This document shows, one piece after another, positions 42,512 through 51,553 of a DNA stretch of 64,000 nucleotides. The position numbers and the translations under genes are program-made. Under the pieces are notes generated by a model that saw only the letters and a list, made by a program, of their open reading frames with translations, ran no database searches and was not told where the DNA came from. The stretch comes from Mesorhizobium sp. WSM3859 (GTDB taxonomy: Bacteria; Pseudomonadota; Alphaproteobacteria; Rhizobiales; Rhizobiaceae): contig NZ_NSGG01000006.1 in assembly GCF_002295065.1 (NCBI RefSeq), forward strand, positions 124,001-188,000, written 5' to 3'. Each line of letters begins with the position of its first letter. Positions within the stretch are counted from its first letter, which is position 1.

Positions 42512-42581
42512 AGCAATTCCGCGCGGAAGGCTACGGCGACGCCGCCGAGCCTGACCGCTTCACACTTTGCCTGGAATTGCT
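42512..42581 (-). repeat. dispersed palindromic repeat overlapping a stop codon
   Basis: On the minus strand it opens AGCAATTCCAGGCAAAGTGT, continues GAAGCGGTCAGGCTCGGCGG and closes CCTTCCGCGCGGAATTGCT, so its ends pair. The core AAGTGTGAAGCGGT matches the other copies. The TGA inside the core is the stop codon of the membrane-protein gene at 42560-43045. Confidence 0.75.
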
Positions 42582-43045
42582 TTGATGGGCGTGCGGCGGA
42601 AGCCGGCGTCGCGCCCGGCGATCAGCCAGTAGATCAGGCCGGCCACGAGGCCGGCGCCCGCTATGATCCCCATGTCGGCCCAGCGTTCCGGATCATCGGC
42701 CGCGTCCGGCCAGATCAGCATGAAGCCGGCCGCCGCGGCGGCGGCGCCGAAGACCATGTGCAGCCAGAAGCTGCGCAACGAAAAGAACTCGGCGATCAGG
42801 GCGAAGACGAGCGTCTGCGCTCCCGTCAGGATGATCGTCAGGAAGTAGACGAACATGCCGAGCGGCGGCACCACCAGAACGGCAATGGGGGTGAATTCCA
42901 TAAGGCCGAAGTAGGCTGGCGCATTGGGCAGGGAGCTCAATACCGCGTAGATCACCACCACCGCGATCAACCCGGCAAGCACCGCGACCAGATAGCCGGC
43001 GAGCACCATCAGGATGCGCTTCAGGACGTAGCCGATCATTGCCAT
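42560..43045 (-). CDS. integral membrane protein of unknown function
   Basis: The product of about 161 residues has four predicted helices (MVLAGYLVAVLAGLIAVVVI, FTPIAVLVVPPLGMFVYFLT, HMVFGAAAAAAGFMLIW, MGIIAGAGLVAGLIYWLIAG). No family is recognised. The start is ambiguous between ATG at 43045 and 43039, with GGGGG just upstream. The last residues (IKAIPGKV) and the stop are encoded by the dispersed repeat at 42512-42581, so the original C terminus was probably replaced when the repeat arrived. It converges on the L,D-transpeptidase gene. Confidence 0.7.
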   Translation of the reverse strand: MAMIGYVLKRILMVLAGYLVAVLAGLIAVVVIYAVLSSLPNAPAYFGLMEFTPIAVLVVPPLGMFVYFLTIILTGAQTLVFALIAEFFSLRSFWLHMVFGAAAAAAGFMLIWPDAADDPERWADMGIIAGAGLVAGLIYWLIAGRDAGFRRTPIKAIPGKV

Positions 43046-43235
43046 GCACCCCCGTGCCCGCAATCTGGGGGCAGTCAGCCACCAAAGTTGTGACGATGCA
43101 AGGTCGGCTCGCCGCGCCGAACTCAATGCGCGGTGCCGAGCTCCTCAGCCGTTCTCCTCAGGCCGCTTGTTTCGACGATCGAGTCTATGCCGAATGCAGG
43201 CCCCGCGGTATGGCAGAGGGGCAAGCGATCGCGGC

Positions 43236-43493
43236 CTATTTGGGTTCGCCGGTCACCGGATCGTAGGTGATTTGGACCTTGGCCTTGTCGGTGGTGTAGT
43301 AGGTGATGGTGTAGCCGTCGCTATCCCAGTCGACCTCCTTCACATAGCGGAAGTCGGTGCGCTGCTCGACCTTGGCGACGATCTCCGAGAGTTTCTTGGC
43401 ATTTTGCGGGGGCAACGGCTGGTCGTCCGCCGCAAGGGCCGATCCGCCGGCAAGGAAGGCCGCGATACCGGTTGCTAAAACAACAGTGCGCAT
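43236..43493 (-). CDS. secreted PepSY-like small protein
   Basis: The 85-residue product has a signal peptide (MRTVVLATGIAAFLAGGSAL, then AADD) and one PepSY-like domain: NAKKLSEIVAKVEQRTDFRY, VKEVDWDSDGYTITYYTTDK, AKVQITYDPVTGEPK. Such domains inhibit or modulate peptidases or sense cations in the periplasm. I use the ATG at 43493, which starts the signal peptide; the frame is open to 43721 but the added part is unlikely to be translated. It is a single gene. Confidence 0.8.
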   Translation of the reverse strand: MRTVVLATGIAAFLAGGSALAADDQPLPPQNAKKLSEIVAKVEQRTDFRYVKEVDWDSDGYTITYYTTDKAKVQITYDPVTGEPK

Positions 43494-43933
43494 GAGAGCC
43501 CTCAAATCGCGTATTTGGCCAGGTTTCATATGGGCCTGGGTGCCGTCAGAAACCAGCACGCGGGCAGGTTGGTTCCGTAGCGTGAAAATATCGGCTTGTG
43601 AAGCTTCTGGCTCGAGGTGGCCGATCTTCGGCCGGCAGCAGCCAAATTCCGCACTGGGCGACGACAAAAGAGGGCGTGATTTCAATTGGTAACGGCACGA
43701 TGCTGATGTGCCTTCCGACATAGTTAATGGCTAACCGTGCGCTGGACGGGGGCGTTCGCCACATTAGCTGTTCGTGGTAGAGCTTTCGGCAAGACCCTGA
43801 TAGAACTCTGGTCATAACAGGGTGGCAACAGCGCGCCGGACCTGCCGGGGATATCCATCGGCAGACGGCGACGCGTTTCTTTTGAGCGCAGGTCGCCCGT
43901 TTTGGACTGCAAGCGGGGACTGGGGGCTCGATC
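43494..43933. other. intergenic stretch before the cyclase gene
   Basis: No supported gene is seen. It should hold the promoters of the PepSY gene (leftward) and the adenylate cyclase gene (rightward); GGGGGCTC lies just before the cyclase ATG. I see no TGTGA-N6-TCACA palindrome here. Confidence 0.5.
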
Positions 43934-45712
43934 ATGGCTGAACGGAATTACACCCGTCAGCTTGCGACAATCATTTCAATCGACGCCGTAGGGTTCTCGA
44001 GGCTGATGGGCATCGACGACGAGCTGGCCGTTGCCGCGTTCGAGGAGAGGCGCGACATCATCGCCGGCAGTTGCGGCGCATTTGGCGGGCGCACATTCGG
44101 CGATGCCGGCGACAGCATCATGGCCGAATTCGGCAATCCGATCGAAGCCTTGCGGGCGGCCTTCGATTTTCAAGCGCGGATCGTGGCGCTGAACGCCGCG
44201 GTTGCCGAGGACATGCGCATGCCGTTTCGCGCCGGAATCAACACCGGCGACGTGATTGTCCGCGAAGGCCGTCTTTACGGCGACGACGTGAACATCGCCG
44301 CCCGGCTTCAGGAATTCGCGCCCCACGACGGCGTCGCCATCTCGGCGACGACCTGGCACCATGTGAAGGACAAGACAGCGGCGGTCTTTACCGATCTCGG
44401 CGAGTTCAGCCTGAAGAACATCGCCCTGCCGGTTCGGGTGCTGATCGCGGGCCGCGGCGGCAACGGGCCTGCCACGCCGGCCTCCTTCGCTTCCATCCCC
44501 ACCGCGCCCGGCCATAGGCCGATCGCCAAGGGCCCTCCTGCAATCGCCGTGCTGCCGTTCCAGGGCAACGGAAGCGAACCCGATGTCGGCTATATGGCCG
44601 ACGGTATCGCCGAGGACATCATCTACGGCCTTTCCAACACGCGCTGGCTTTCGGTCATCGCCAAGGGATCCAGCTTCCAGTTTCGCGACGACAGCTTGGG
44701 CACAAGGCTCATCGGCAATGCGCTCGGCGCCCGCTACATCGTCAGCGGCACGTTGGCGCGCTACGACAGGCATATCCGCCTCAACGCATCGCTCAGCGAC
44801 ACGTCGAACGGGCGCCTGGTCTGGTCGCAACGCTTCGACCGCGACCTGGTGGACATCTTCAGCCTGCGCGATCAGATCGGCAGCGAGATCGTTTCCATCC
44901 TCGACAAGGAGGTCGATCGCGCCGAGCAGGCGCGTACGTTCCAGGTTCCTTGGGAAAGCCTCGAAACCTGGCAGCTGGTCAGGCGCGGCCGTTGGCACAT
45001 GAACAGGCGCACGCGCCGTGATACCGACATCGCGCTGGATTTCTTCGACAGAGCCTACCGGGACGATCCGAACTCGAGCGCCGTGCTGAACGAGCTCGCA
45101 TGGTGGTATTTCTGGCGGGCATGGCTGCGTTTCGGCGACAGCGACGACCTGGAAAAGGTAGAGACGCTTGCGCGCAAGGCGCTGCTGATGGACAGCCTCG
45201 ACGCGCGTCCGCATGCCTATCTCGGCGCGGCCGACATCATGCGCGGCCTACCGGCATCGGCGGCCGAGCACCTTGCCGAGGCGATCCACATCAATCCGAG
45301 CTTCGCCTTCGCCCGCTCGGCCATGGGCAGCGCGCGCCTTTTGCTTGGCGACGCGGCCGGCGCGATCCCGTTCTTCCTCGATACCGAGCGGTTGAGCCCG
45401 TTCGACCTCTATCGCTTCCACAATCTGGGCGAACTGGCCGCCGCTTATTGCTTCGTCGAGGACTGGCCAGCCGCGATCGCCACAGCCGAGCGTTCGCTCA
45501 ACCTGTCGCCAAGTTACTTCTACGCCAGGTTCCTGAAGATAGGCGCCCTAATGAGAAGCGGCAGGCATGACGAGGCAGAGCGCGAGCTTGCCATTTTCAT
45601 AACCCGGCATCCTGATTTTTCCGAGCAGAGGATACGCTGGATACCGTTCGTGGACCCGGGCATGAACAATTTCCTGATCGGCAATTTCGATCGGGCCAAG
45701 GCAACCGCATGA
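43934..45712 (+). CDS. class III adenylate/guanylate cyclase with TPR repeats
   Basis: The 592-residue product has a class III nucleotide cyclase domain (about 8-170) with the metal Asp in ATIISIDAVGFSRLMG, the second metal site in FGDAGDSIMAEFGNP and the GRLYGDDVNIAARLQEFA helix with the Asn/Arg needed for catalysis. A TolB-like domain follows (about 195-310, PAIAVLPFQGNGSEPDVGYM, ADGIAEDIIYGLSNTRWLSV) and then TPR-like helices (345-560). This layout is common in rhizobia, where such proteins are thought to make cAMP in response to unknown cues. It has no membrane helix. It lies 117 bases before the P450-peroxidase fusion on the same strand. Confidence 0.92.
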   Translation: MAERNYTRQLATIISIDAVGFSRLMGIDDELAVAAFEERRDIIAGSCGAFGGRTFGDAGDSIMAEFGNPIEALRAAFDFQARIVALNAAVAEDMRMPFRAGINTGDVIVREGRLYGDDVNIAARLQEFAPHDGVAISATTWHHVKDKTAAVFTDLGEFSLKNIALPVRVLIAGRGGNGPATPASFASIPTAPGHRPIAKGPPAIAVLPFQGNGSEPDVGYMADGIAEDIIYGLSNTRWLSVIAKGSSFQFRDDSLGTRLIGNALGARYIVSGTLARYDRHIRLNASLSDTSNGRLVWSQRFDRDLVDIFSLRDQIGSEIVSILDKEVDRAEQARTFQVPWESLETWQLVRRGRWHMNRRTRRDTDIALDFFDRAYRDDPNSSAVLNELAWWYFWRAWLRFGDSDDLEKVETLARKALLMDSLDARPHAYLGAADIMRGLPASAAEHLAEAIHINPSFAFARSAMGSARLLLGDAAGAIPFFLDTERLSPFDLYRFHNLGELAAAYCFVEDWPAAIATAERSLNLSPSYFYARFLKIGALMRSGRHDEAERELAIFITRHPDFSEQRIRWIPFVDPGMNNFLIGNFDRAKATA

Positions 45713-45735
45713 TTGCCGGGCGGACAACAGACCAC

Positions 45736-45751
45736 TGTGAACGAATTCACA
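45736..45751. promoter_or_regulatory. perfect CRP-type site TGTGA-N6-TCACA
   Basis: TGTGAACGAATTCACA matches the CRP consensus in both half sites with the correct six-base spacer. It lies 23 bases after the cyclase stop and 79 bases before the ATG of the P450-peroxidase fusion. The Crp-family gene at 50235-50918 keeps the recognition-helix residues Arg-Glu (TRESVNK) that read this sequence in CRP. Confidence 0.75.
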
Positions 45752-45829
45752 TACGCCGGACCCATGCAAACCTAGGCCAGACGGTGCCGGCATCGCATTG
45801 ACGTGGACAGCCGGGGGGCTTGAACGCGC

Positions 45830-48800
45830 ATGATCACACTGAAGTACTTCGCCGCTGTCCGGGCCGCTCAGAAGAGCCAGCGTCCCGTCGCCGAAATGCC
45901 GCCGTTCGACATCTATCGGCTGCGTTCCAAGGGGGGCATTGCCTCGCGCATCGCCGGCTTTCTTCTCGGCGATCCGCGCTGGCTGCTGGCGCTGCTGCGC
46001 CGCTTCTGGCCGAATCTCGGCTTCGGCAATTTCCTGCTTGTCACCAAGGGCGCGGATGTTCGCGATATATTGGAGCGCGGCGACGAGTTCGAGACGCCTT
46101 ACGGGCCGGAAATGGCCGAACTGGCGAGGGGCTCGAATTTCATCCTCGGAATGCAGGACGGCGCCGCGTACCGGCAGATGAAATCGGCCGTGCTGAGCGC
46201 GTTCCCGCCGGCCGAGGTCGAAGCCATCGTCAGGCCGATCGCCGAGCGCCATTCGCGCGAGATCATGACCCGCGCCAGCCCCGGCTTCGACGCTATCGCA
46301 GGGTTGATGAAGATTGTGCCGGTGCGCATTTGCCGCGACTATTTCGGCCTTCAGATCGACGATGAGACCGAATTCGCCGACTGGTCGATCGCGCTCAGCG
46401 CGCTGTTCTTTTCCGATCCGACGGCAAATCCCGCCACGCGCCAGCTTGCCGTGGTCGGCGGCGATCGCCTGATCAAGATTATCGACCGCTCGATCGCCGC
46501 AGTCAGGGAAAGGACGGGCAAGGATGACAGGCCGCTGGCTCGCCTCGTCGCTCTGATGGACCAAGGGCGCCTGTCGCTGCCCGACATTCATTCCATCATG
46601 CTTGGCATGGTCGCCGGCTTCGTGCCGACCAATGTGCTGGCCGGCAGCAATTGCCTGGACGTGATCCTGTCGCGAGCCGACGCGCGGCACGCCGTGCATG
46701 AGGCTCTCGGCGCCGGCGATACCGACAAGCTCGACCGGGCGATCATGGAAGCCATGCGCTTCAAGCCGATTTGGATCGGACCCTGGCGCTACACCAGGCG
46801 CGACGCCGTGATCGGCAAGGGCACGCGTCGCGAGCGCCTGGTGAAGGCGGGAACGGTGGTGATGCCGGCGACGCTTTCGGCGATGTTCGATCCGGAGATC
46901 GTGCAACGGCCGAACGCGTTCGATACGTCGCGCCCGCATCGCGACTACATGGTGTTCGGTTACGGCATCCATTTGTGCATCGGCGCCGAGATCGCCCGCA
47001 TCCAGATCGGTGAATGCATCCGCGCGCTGTTCAGCAAGCCGAAGCTGACCCGCGCGCGGGGCAGGGCCGGCAAGATGGTCAATGTCGGCGCCTACCCGGC
47101 AAGCCTCAAGGTCGATTTCGAGCGCTCACCGCTTTGCCGCACCGCCGAGCAGTCGATGGTGACGGTGGTTTGCCCGATTACCCGACCGATGCCGCTCGAT
47201 GCGGTGCGCGACAAGGTTGCGGATCTCGGCAATCCGGCGATCGGCGAGCTCAGCGCCGCGCTCGACAAGGTCGGCACCATCCATTTCACCAGCCTGGCCG
47301 TCGCTCCGACGGGGAAGGATGAGAAAACGGGGGCCGAGACCGGCGCGCTGGTGCTGGAAATCTCAGGCGACGGCAGCACCGACGATGTCGTTGCCGCCAT
47401 GGCGCACGCGATCGGTCACCGGCTGCGGCCGATCTTCAGGGATGTCTGCGGCCTCCCGGATGGCGGTTCGCTGGAAGACTTCCTGAAGAGGAAGCACATC
47501 GAGATATCGCCGTCCTTCGGCAGCGCCGCCGGGCTGGTTTTCTCCGGCACGCCGGGGCATTCCGTGCGCCGTATCCTGGCCGAGGCACGCCTCGCCGACA
47601 GCGTGCGCGAGATCGTCGAAAAGCCGCGCGCGGGTAGCGGCAATGCGATGGATGTGCTTGCCGAGGCGCGCCGCCATGTCCGGTGCCTCGGACAATTCGG
47701 CTGGGCATTCGAGCCCGCCGAAAGCCTGCTGGAAAGGCGGCCCGGCCATTGGTTGCAAGCGCTGACGACGACGCTGCTGACGCCGGCCATGTTCGCCACC
47801 GTCGCGATCGTCGTTCTGGCCTTCTGGCGCGTGACTTATGTGCTTGTATTCGGAAACCCGCATGGGGTTACCTTCACCAACATCGCGATCGCGGGCACCT
47901 CACTTCTGCTTTCGGTCCTCGGCCTGCTGGCCATTCTCGCCCTGTTCGTCGGGCTTTGCTTCCTGGCGTTGCGGCGGCTCGAGGACAAGGACCAGCCGGC
48001 GAGTACCCCTGTCCAGATCGGCGCGCTTGAAAAGATCCTCGCCCATGAGGACCACACCGCGCAGAACAATCTGACGGCGATCTCGACGATGAAGGCGGGC
48101 ATCTTGCGGCGGCTGGCGCTGCGGCTCTCCTTCTACCTGATTTCGATATCGGCGCAGAAGGTGTTCAGGCCAGGCTTCCTCGCCACCATCAACACCATTC
48201 ATTTCGCCCGCTGGGTGCTGTTGCCCGGCTCCAACAGGCTGATGTTCTTCTCCAATTACGGAGGCAGTTGGGAAAGCTATCTCGAGGACTTCATCGCCAA
48301 AGCCTCGGCCGGCCTGACCGGCGTGTGGAGCAACACCGACGGCTATCCGCGCACGCGCTGGCTGTTCCTGGACGGCGCGCGCGACGGCGATCGCTTCAAG
48401 CGCTGGGCGCGGCGCCAGCAGGTGCCAACACTGTTCTGGTACACCGCCTATCCGCACCTCAACACCACGCGTATCCGCATCAACTCCAGGATCAGGCGCG
48501 GCATCGCCTCGGCTACCGGCAACGAGGCGCGCGACTGGCTAAGCCTCTTCGGTTCCCTGCCGCGTCCGCAAGCGCAGCCGGCTGATGCGGGGAGCCTGCC
48601 GGTGCCTCCGTCCTTGCCCCTCGAAGAGCTGGAATCCGGGGAGATCCAGTCGATCTTCTTCGGGCCGTTCGGCGCGCTCGGCGACGCGCATATGCTTGCG
48701 ATCCAGGTGCCGGACGGCCTGCCGGCGGCGAAGCGCAAGGCGTGGCTCGACTTCGTCATCGGCAAAACCAGCTTCGGCGACGGGGTGCCCGCGGGCCGCG

Positions 48801-50056
48801 CCATGACCGTGGCGTTCGGCCCCAACGGTCTGCGCCGGCTGGGGCTCGAAGGCGGCGTCGACGACGAACCGCTGGACACGTTCCCGGTCGCCTTCCGGGA
48901 AGGCATGGGTACGCCCGAGCGCAGCCGCATCCTCAACGACACCGGCCCCGACGCGCCCGACAAATGGCAGTGGGGGTCATCCGCCAAGCCCGTCGATGCC
49001 GTCATCGTCTGCTATGCCGAGACGCCGGCCTTGCTGAAGGCGGAGATCACGGCCATGAAGCGACAGACGGCAGGCGCCGGTATGTCGGTGACCGCCGAAC
49101 TGCCGCTGAAGGTGCGGCGCGAGGGCAAGCGGGCTGTCGAGCATTTCGGCTTCGTCGATGGCATCTCGCAACCTATCGTTCGGGGTACGGCGCGCGCCGC
49201 CAAGGAAGCCGCGCCCATGCATCTGCTCGCACCCGGAGAGTTCCTGTTCGGTTACCGCGACGAGCATGGCTTCTACCCGTCTTCTCCCTCGGTCGAGGCA
49301 GCGCTGGACCGCGCCGGCATCCTGTCGCAGGTGCGGCGCAACCGCCAGATAACCGGGCAGCCGCCTCCGCCGCGTGATTTTGGCCGCAACGGCACGTTCC
49401 TCGTCATGCGCCAGTTCGAGCAGCATGTCGAATTGTTCGGCGATTATTGCAGGCGGGCCGCCCTGCAGGCCGCCGGCGAGACGGGCGATACGGCCATCAC
49501 GCCGCGCTGGGTGGCGGCAAAGATGCTCGGCCGTTGGCAGGACGGCAGCTCGCTGGTGCGCAATCCGAACGGGCGGCCGGGCCGCGGCGTCGACAATGAT
49601 TTCGCGCTCGGCGCCGAGGATCCGCAGGGACACGCCTGTCCACTCGGCTCCCACATACGCCGTTCCAACCCGCGCGATTCGCTCGGCGAGGACCGCGAGA
49701 CGCAGACCAGGATCGGCAAGCGCCATCGCATCCTGCGCGTCGGCCGCACCTACGAGAAGAAGGACAGGGGCGGAAAAACCGAGAAGGGACTGCTCTTCAT
49801 GTGTCTCAACGCTGATATCGAGCGCCAATACGAGTTCATCCAGCAGACCTGGGTCTCGTCGAACTCGTTCCAGGGGCTTGTCGGGGAGACGGACCCGACG
49901 ATCGGGGCAAGGGGCGGCGGCGGCCGGTTCTCGATTCCGTCCTGGGAAAAGGTCACCGTGCTCAAGGATGTTCCCCAGTTCGTCACCACGAAAGGCGGCG
50001 GCTATTTCTTCATGCCGAGCCGCTCGGCGCTGCGCTACCTGATCTCGCGGTTGTGA
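45830..50056 (+). CDS. cytochrome P450 - DyP-type peroxidase membrane fusion
   Basis: The single 1408-residue frame joins two heme enzymes. Residues 1-430 are a cytochrome P450: ExxR motif Glu307-Arg310 (AIMEAMRFKP) and heme-Cys383 in FGYGIHLCIGAEIAR. The I helix reads MVAGFVPTNVL and lacks the usual acid-Thr pair for O2 activation. Residues 442-640 and 780-895 (NTIHFARWVLLPGSNRLMFF, FSNYGGSWESYLEDFI) are like segments I associate with long DyP-type proteins. Two membrane helices lie at 651-674 and 685-713. Residues 935-1400 are a DyP-type peroxidase: FGFVDGISQPIVRG with Asp1110, and HACPLGSHIRRSNPR with likely proximal His1275. No reductase partner is encoded nearby, so H2O2 may drive both hemes. 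The substrate is unknown; no break or frameshift is seen. Confidence 0.9.
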   Translation: MITLKYFAAVRAAQKSQRPVAEMPPFDIYRLRSKGGIASRIAGFLLGDPRWLLALLRRFWPNLGFGNFLLVTKGADVRDILERGDEFETPYGPEMAELARGSNFILGMQDGAAYRQMKSAVLSAFPPAEVEAIVRPIAERHSREIMTRASPGFDAIAGLMKIVPVRICRDYFGLQIDDETEFADWSIALSALFFSDPTANPATRQLAVVGGDRLIKIIDRSIAAVRERTGKDDRPLARLVALMDQGRLSLPDIHSIMLGMVAGFVPTNVLAGSNCLDVILSRADARHAVHEALGAGDTDKLDRAIMEAMRFKPIWIGPWRYTRRDAVIGKGTRRERLVKAGTVVMPATLSAMFDPEIVQRPNAFDTSRPHRDYMVFGYGIHLCIGAEIARIQIGECIRALFSKPKLTRARGRAGKMVNVGAYPASLKVDFERSPLCRTAEQSMVTVVCPITRPMPLDAVRDKVADLGNPAIGELSAALDKVGTIHFTSLAVAPTGKDEKTGAETGALVLEISGDGSTDDVVAAMAHAIGHRLRPIFRDVCGLPDGGSLEDFLKRKHIEISPSFGSAAGLVFSGTPGHSVRRILAEARLADSVREIVEKPRAGSGNAMDVLAEARRHVRCLGQFGWAFEPAESLLERRPGHWLQALTTTLLTPAMFATVAIVVLAFWRVTYVLVFGNPHGVTFTNIAIAGTSLLLSVLGLLAILALFVGLCFLALRRLEDKDQPASTPVQIGALEKILAHEDHTAQNNLTAISTMKAGILRRLALRLSFYLISISAQKVFRPGFLATINTIHFARWVLLPGSNRLMFFSNYGGSWESYLEDFIAKASAGLTGVWSNTDGYPRTRWLFLDGARDGDRFKRWARRQQVPTLFWYTAYPHLNTTRIRINSRIRRGIASATGNEARDWLSLFGSLPRPQAQPADAGSLPVPPSLPLEELESGEIQSIFFGPFGALGDAHMLAIQVPDGLPAAKRKAWLDFVIGKTSFGDGVPAGRAMTVAFGPNGLRRLGLEGGVDDEPLDTFPVAFREGMGTPERSRILNDTGPDAPDKWQWGSSAKPVDAVIVCYAETPALLKAEITAMKRQTAGAGMSVTAELPLKVRREGKRAVEHFGFVDGISQPIVRGTARAAKEAAPMHLLAPGEFLFGYRDEHGFYPSSPSVEAALDRAGILSQVRRNRQITGQPPPPRDFGRNGTFLVMRQFEQHVELFGDYCRRAALQAAGETGDTAITPRWVAAKMLGRWQDGSSLVRNPNGRPGRGVDNDFALGAEDPQGHACPLGSHIRRSNPRDSLGEDRETQTRIGKRHRILRVGRTYEKKDRGGKTEKGLLFMCLNADIERQYEFIQQTWVSSNSFQGLVGETDPTIGARGGGGRFSIPSWEKVTVLKDVPQFVTTKGGGYFFMPSRSALRYLISRL

Positions 50057-50234
50057 TCGGGGCGCTTAATGCATGTCGCCCAGAAATGTGCAGCGGTTCG
50101 CCTGAATCCGGTTCGGCGCGACGCGCTTTAGGCTGTCTGCTGCTTGGGCGAATCCGACGGACGGCGGTGGCGAAGTCGCCGACCCTACCGCGGCGAAATC
50201 GGCGAGCGCGTTACGGCGAAGTCCCCGAACTTGC

Positions 50235-50918
50235 TCAGTCGTCGTCCTGCGACTCGGCGATCTGGTGCAGCGCGGCGGCGTTGGTGATGCGCAGGCCGCC
50301 GCGCTTGATGGCGATCATCTGCCGGTTGCGCCAGTCGTTGAGGGTCTTGTTGACGGATTCGCGGGTCGCGCCGAGGAATTCGCCGAGCTCGGATTGCGAA
50401 ATCGGAATCCAACCCGCGGAGTCGGCCATGACGCTGCTCAGGAACACCAGCCGCTTCGCCAGCCGTGCCTCGATGCCGAAAAAGGCCTGGTCGCCCAACT
50501 CGCCGCTGACCCAGCGCAGCCGCGTGCACAGCAATTCGATCATCGCTCGTGCGAGAGGCGGGTTTTTCTCAATGCGGTCAAAGAGTTGTGTCCGGCTCAG
50601 CGAAACCAGCTCGCATGCCGTGAGACAGCTGGCGGTGGCCGTGCGCGGGCGTCCGTCCAGTGCCCCGATCTCGCCGACAAGACTGCGCGACAGCTCGATA
50701 TTGGCGACCAGCTTCTGCCCGCCCGGCGAATAGATCGAAATCTCGACAGTGCCGCTCATCACACCATAGATGCGGTCGGACGCATCCTCCTGGACGAACA
50801 GGTGCTGGCCGGCGGCGTAGCGCTCGAGCTTACAGCCCCCGAACAACAGATCGAACTGGCGCGGATCAATGCGCGCCAGGCGCGGCAGGTTGCTATCGTC
50901 CGCGCCGTTTGTAGCCAT
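50235..50918 (-). CDS. Crp/Fnr family transcriptional regulator
   Basis: The 227-residue product has a cNMP-binding domain (LFGGCKLERYAAGQHLFVQE, then VGEIGALDGRPRTATASCLT with the Arg-Thr that binds cyclic-nucleotide phosphate in CRP) and a C-terminal HTH_Crp (ISQSELGEFLGATRESVNKT with Arg-Glu of the recognition helix). No N-terminal Fe-S cysteines are seen, so it is more CRP-like than FNR-like. The ATG at 50918 is preferred; a longer frame to 51095 has no support. It converges on the P450-peroxidase fusion, and a perfect CRP-type site lies upstream of that fusion, so it is a plausible regulator of it. Confidence 0.9.
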   Translation of the reverse strand: MATNGADDSNLPRLARIDPRQFDLLFGGCKLERYAAGQHLFVQEDASDRIYGVMSGTVEISIYSPGGQKLVANIELSRSLVGEIGALDGRPRTATASCLTACELVSLSRTQLFDRIEKNPPLARAMIELLCTRLRWVSGELGDQAFFGIEARLAKRLVFLSSVMADSAGWIPISQSELGEFLGATRESVNKTLNDWRNRQMIAIKRGGLRITNAAALHQIAESQDDD

Positions 50919-51553
50919 GATACGATTCCGCCTCTCGTTAGACGGAAATTGTAGGATAAGTGCGTGCTCGATCAAAGCGTCGTCTCCTTCTACGGTGGCT
51001 CTCCGCATTCGACGGGTGGCCGACAGACGTTCCAATGTCATGCCCGACACGTCGAAACCGGATAAGCCGGCAAACTGCAAGGAGACCGGGCGCACTGGCG
51101 GTTACGGACCGATCCTTCGAGAACGCCATCCGCGCGCTTGGGTGGGAGATACCCAGCGCGCAGACAGCAAATCTGAAAATGGCTAGGTGATCAAAATTCC
51201 TTCTCGAGAAACCGCATTCAGTCCGGAAGCCGCCTTTGGACCTTAAAGTCAGTCAGGTCCCTGGTGCCTCCGTCGCCATATCTGCGCGCAAACCTTGGCT
51301 GACGTATGTGAAGGTGGTCACAGATGCGCGCACGCCACGATTCCTGGTGGGAGGGGCAGGCCATGGCAGTCGCGAAAGGACTCCTTGTAAACGATTCGCG
51401 GCGACGGCGCGCGATGCCGCGCGCGGGCTAAGGGTGGAAGTGGATCTTGCCTGACAGTTCGCCACCGAGCCGATTGCGAAAAATCGAAAACCGCTCTATG
51501 GAGCGAGCGGCTGAATGAGGGCGGCCAGTCAACACATTGCACAAGGTCGCCCC
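50919..51553. other. 635-bp stretch without a supported gene
   Basis: It contains the promoter region of the Crp-family gene and only short Arg-rich frames, such as a 35-codon one at 51323-51431. I see no recognisable product, repeat or RNA. Confidence 0.45.

Noticed and set aside
45548..46972. 474-codon minus-strand frame opposite the P450 domain
   Set aside because: Shadow of the P450 coding frame; no start signal and no recognisable domain.
50125..50225. further copy of the dispersed palindromic repeat
   Set aside because: It has fragments such as GGCGAAGTCGCCGA, but lacks the AAGTGTGAAGCGG core and the paired arms, so I did not count it.
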